DNA of 64,000 nucleotides. It comes from Atopsyche davidsoni. Taxonomy: Eukaryota; Arthropoda; Insecta; Trichoptera; Hydrobiosidae. The stretch covers positions 11,524,501-11,588,500 of the forward strand of contig JAILWY010000001.1 in the NCBI GenBank assembly GCA_022113835.1, in the 5' to 3' direction. Position numbers and translations under genes: made by a program. The notes under the pieces were generated by a model. That model was not told the DNA's origin, made no database searches, and saw only the letters and a list, made by a program, of their open reading frames with translations. This document shows, one piece after another, positions 61,331 through 64,000 of this stretch (its first letter is position 1; each line of letters opens with the position of its first letter).

Positions 61331-61734
61331 AAATCGTGTCATTTAATTAATTTAATTGTCACTTTATTTTTCTATATCGAAAATTGATTTACATATTTAC
61401 GTCCATTTTGAAGATTTTAAATAAATATGACGACTTTATATATCGCACAGGGTTTATATTTATTTTTTTAATTCCAATTGAAAAAAAGGCTTTTGAATGT
61501 TTAGGACTCTTGGAAAAGGGACATGGTGAATCTTCAAATTCCTACACTTCAATCGGAAAAAACACATATTTATCATATTAATAGTAAATTTATAAGAAAT
61601 ACAAAAAATATGCTGTTCGGAAGAAGGGATGTATCAAGCTTTTTGCATTTAAATTTTTTTGATTGGTGCAGTCGATTTTTTGCAAAACGGACTAGAAAAT
61701 GATTAAAAAAACTCGACTATGGGACCGATATTCA

Positions 61735-62565
61735 ATATTTTTGACAGAGACTACTTGGCGGAATTCCATTTTAATATTTTATATATATATGTCTATTTTA
61801 GGGATTTAACGTCAACCAAGTGCGTATTTATTTACCCACATAGGTTTATTAATATTAATATTAAACATTGAAAATGATTAAAGAAACTCTCAGAATAATT
61901 CCAACATTCAGCCACGTAAGCTTGGGGATGTGGATTCGAATCCCACGCAAGTCACGATGATATTTTTCTGAGAGTTTCTTTAATCATTTTCAATGTGTGA
62001 AAAAAAATATTTTAAATAATAAGTAAAATACTTGAGTGATTTTTCCACATATAAATTTTTATTGGTTACGCCAACCTTTCACATTGGCATTATCAAACTG
62101 AGTGAGAATTTATTTAATAATAAGGGATTAGGTAAACAATTGTTAGAGGGAGAGAATGACATAAACATAAACACAATGAATAAAAGTTTACAGATAACAC
62201 ACTACAGAATAACCCTAACACAGAACAACTCCTGCTACACCCTAAACTACCACTTTAGCTAATTGCCCTCATAAATATAAAAGCATTTATTTTGTATAGA
62301 ATCGTTTCACAAAAATATGCAATTATATAGAATCATCCATTTGTCAGGTACATTCAAGTCACATTACCCTTTACCACCTGACAATAATTATCTTTCAATA
62401 ACAACCTCTCCCTCTAACAATTGTTTACCTAATTGCTTATTATTATATAAATTCTCACTCAGTTTGATAATCCCAACGTGAAAAGTTGGCGAACCGGTCA
62501 CCAATAAAGATTTATATGTGGAAAAATCACCCAAGTATTTTACTTATTTAAAACAAACTAAGGGA
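61735..62565. mobile_element. Foldback, Penelope-like element, copy 3, interrupted
   Basis: It starts with the family tail (TTTTTGACAGAGACTACTTG). The left arm resumes after a nested insertion at 62014 and runs to about 62157; the right arm is at about 62395-62560. The spacer matches the spacer of copy 1 in reverse (GTCAGGTACATTCAAGTCAC, TACCACCTGACAAT), so the core is inverted relative to the outer tail. The left-arm hammerhead region is deleted (GGTTACGCC); the right has CCCAAC / GTTGGCGAACCGGTC, one A short. Confidence 0.82.
61781..62013. mobile_element. Nested insertion with tRNA-like B-box
   Basis: It splits the foldback arm. AATATTTT occurs on both sides (61773-61780 and 62006-62013), and copy 2 shows the unbroken sequence. 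It contains 30-bp perfect inverted repeats (about 61866-61895 and 61966-61995, CATTGAAAATGATTAAAGAA...). Between them is GTGGATTCGAATCCCAC, which looks like a tRNA T-arm/B-box. It ends in an A-run before the duplication. This could be a tRNA-derived SINE or a MITE that captured one. Confidence 0.65.
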
Positions 62566-62964
62566 TTAAATATACTTGCAGATCGGCGTCCTAAATTGGT
62601 TTATTTGCGTTTGAATTAATATTCACAGGTAGATTTTGATGGTGCCTCAAGCAAACGACGTGCTTCATTTCCATTTTTTTAAGTCGAACCTGAAAAGTAA
62701 AGGTTTCCGCAAATGCTGTTTTTTTGGCAAAAAACAGGACATCTTCATCGTTAGAAAAAATATTATTGCATTGCTATATGTGTTGATATTATGAATAGTT
62801 ATTATTAACAGATGTCTAAGCTATAAAAAAAACACAAGTTTAGATATGTATGTCGACTACTTGTGAAATCTAAACACTTAGTTACGTACCTCGTATACTA
62901 TTGTGAAACGAAGTTTTTTTCTCAGAGGAGGTTGGCGACTATGTCAATGAACATATATTTATGT

Positions 62965-63250
62965 TGAGTCAGTGTACATGTTTTTTTTTTAGGGAGTATA
63001 GTGTAGTTCCCGGGTCTTTCAAAACCGCATTTTTATTTTCGAAGGAAAAGTCTGCGTATTGCTGCCGTCCAATAGCATTATCATTCAATTTTTTCCTTGG
63101 CATTTAGAAACAATAGCAGGAGCCTCTCTCCACCTGTACATGGTACTTCCAGAGCACATCCGTCCACATTAATTTCTAATTCACTACTCTATTACCGATT
63201 TTTTACATGCGCTCAGGGTATAGATGACAAGCAACAGAATACAGAGAGCA
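62965..63250. repeat. Interspersed repeat, copy 2
   Basis: It is a diverged copy of 57160-57440, same orientation, with shared blocks listed there. It has its own internal changes (insertion around 63110-63170) and no open frame across it on the minus strand. Confidence 0.85.
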
Positions 63251-64000
63251 AGGAGGACAAAATAAATAGCCGAGAACTTATATTTTTTTATAAACTGTGC
63301 CTTATAACAGCTCATAACAGCTCATAGCAGCAAATAACACAAGAAAAATATGTTTATGTTCAAATAAATAAAAGTGTTTTTACACTACTTATTAATAATT
63401 ATTTTAAGGTAATCGATTCACAAAAAAGAAAAACCTTAAATTTTATGTATTTGATAAACACGTACAATTCATAGCCTCATCTCCATGGCAATTTGACTGC
63501 GATCGTAACCTTGAAAGTGTGGGTCTGAATCCCAATTTTTTGTTTGAGTCGATTATTTAAGAACAGAAACTGCCCTTGACACTCGTTAGAAGAGCGGTTT
63601 TCCATTTTTATAATTTGCAGAACCACCAAAAATAAATATTACTGGACCGGTAGTGTAAAATGAACAGGATCGCATTTGGTTATGTATTTGGTATTTAAAG
63701 CATCTATGAAAAACAAAATATGGTTTCAAAATATTTCCTTAATTTCATAATATTTTAACGCTGCGCGGGCAGCCGCAATAATCTATACAAATCTCTATAA
63801 AAATAAATGAGTTAGTTGTATATAATAATTTCTACATATTCTTATTGTAATGTATGTACGCACTGATAAACTGTATAAAGTAAAACCTTTTTACCTTGAA
63901 ATGACTTTTAAACTTTGGAAATCAAATTTCGACATATTGTTTTCATAGTTGTAGGAAACATTTATAAATCATACAAATCATGTTACGCTAATATTTTTTT
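63251..64000. other. Window end, no gene recognised
   Basis: AT-rich. GTGGGTCTGAATCCCAA at about 63519-63535 weakly resembles a tRNA T-arm, but no tRNA body is present. Confidence 0.5.

Noticed and set aside
60896..61350. Proteins encoded in the GC island
   Set aside because: Several overlapping frames on both strands are open simply because GC-rich DNA has few stops. The island is better explained as promoter and 5' UTR.
63519..63535. tRNA gene
   Set aside because: Only a T-arm-like GGTCTGAATCCC is present. No acceptor stem, D-arm or anticodon arm can be drawn around it.

Overview
The window reads as nuclear DNA from an arthropod, most likely an insect with a large, AT-rich, transposon-filled genome. 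The reasons are long AT-rich non-coding stretches, GT-AG and GC-AG introns, and remnants of typical arthropod mobile elements: Ty3/Gypsy with a tRNA-Leu-like primer site, mariner D,D34D, pogo/Tigger-like MITEs, a non-LTR endonuclease, a Merlin-like element and Penelope-like foldbacks. I cannot name the species. There are no operons, ribosome binding sites or CRISPR arrays, and nearly all short open frames are chance.

Only one convincing host gene was found. It lies on the minus strand between about 61.3 and 48.65 kb and was assembled by hand from six coding exons (57673-57572, 53748-53661, 52805-52720, 50565-50458, 49604-49545, 49216-49130). All exons join in phase into 177 codons including the stop. 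They encode a 176-residue protein with four membrane segments, which looks like a small arthropod four-pass membrane protein. One intron uses a GC donor. A GC-rich patch at 60845-61330 ends in a good minus-strand donor and is the likely first (untranslated) exon and promoter. The introns hold a Merlin-like element, a Penelope-like foldback, a 250-bp interspersed repeat and an inverted-repeat MITE.

Left part (0-11 kb): a young, internally deleted Ty3/Gypsy element (2131-4971, minus strand) has two identical 321-bp LTRs, a 4-bp target duplication, a SAP-domain gag-like ORF carrying two tandem-repeat arrays, and only the broken C-terminal part of integrase. It is followed by a mariner transposase remnant, a pogo-like MITE and a 750-bp element with 200-bp inverted arms.

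Middle (11-31 kb): no gene seen. It holds small palindromes, a C-rich/G-quadruplex tract and a short tandem duplication. Between 31 and 44 kb lie a 5' fragment of a non-LTR retrotransposon, a second inverted copy of the pogo-like MITE, long (TA)n tracts, a 51-bp minisatellite with two interleaved unit types, and a foldback element with two perfectly matching 181-bp arms and a 14-bp target duplication.

The most interesting signal is that foldback family (40.6, 43.3, 57.8 and 61.7-62.6 kb). Each intact arm carries a hammerhead-ribozyme-like core in which the usual C3-G8 pair appears as U3-A8, next to a six-pair stem II and an ACCGGUC stem III/cleavage site. Two copies have 13-14 bp target duplications. 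This fits non-autonomous Penelope-like retroelements, but the assignment and any ribozyme activity are inference.
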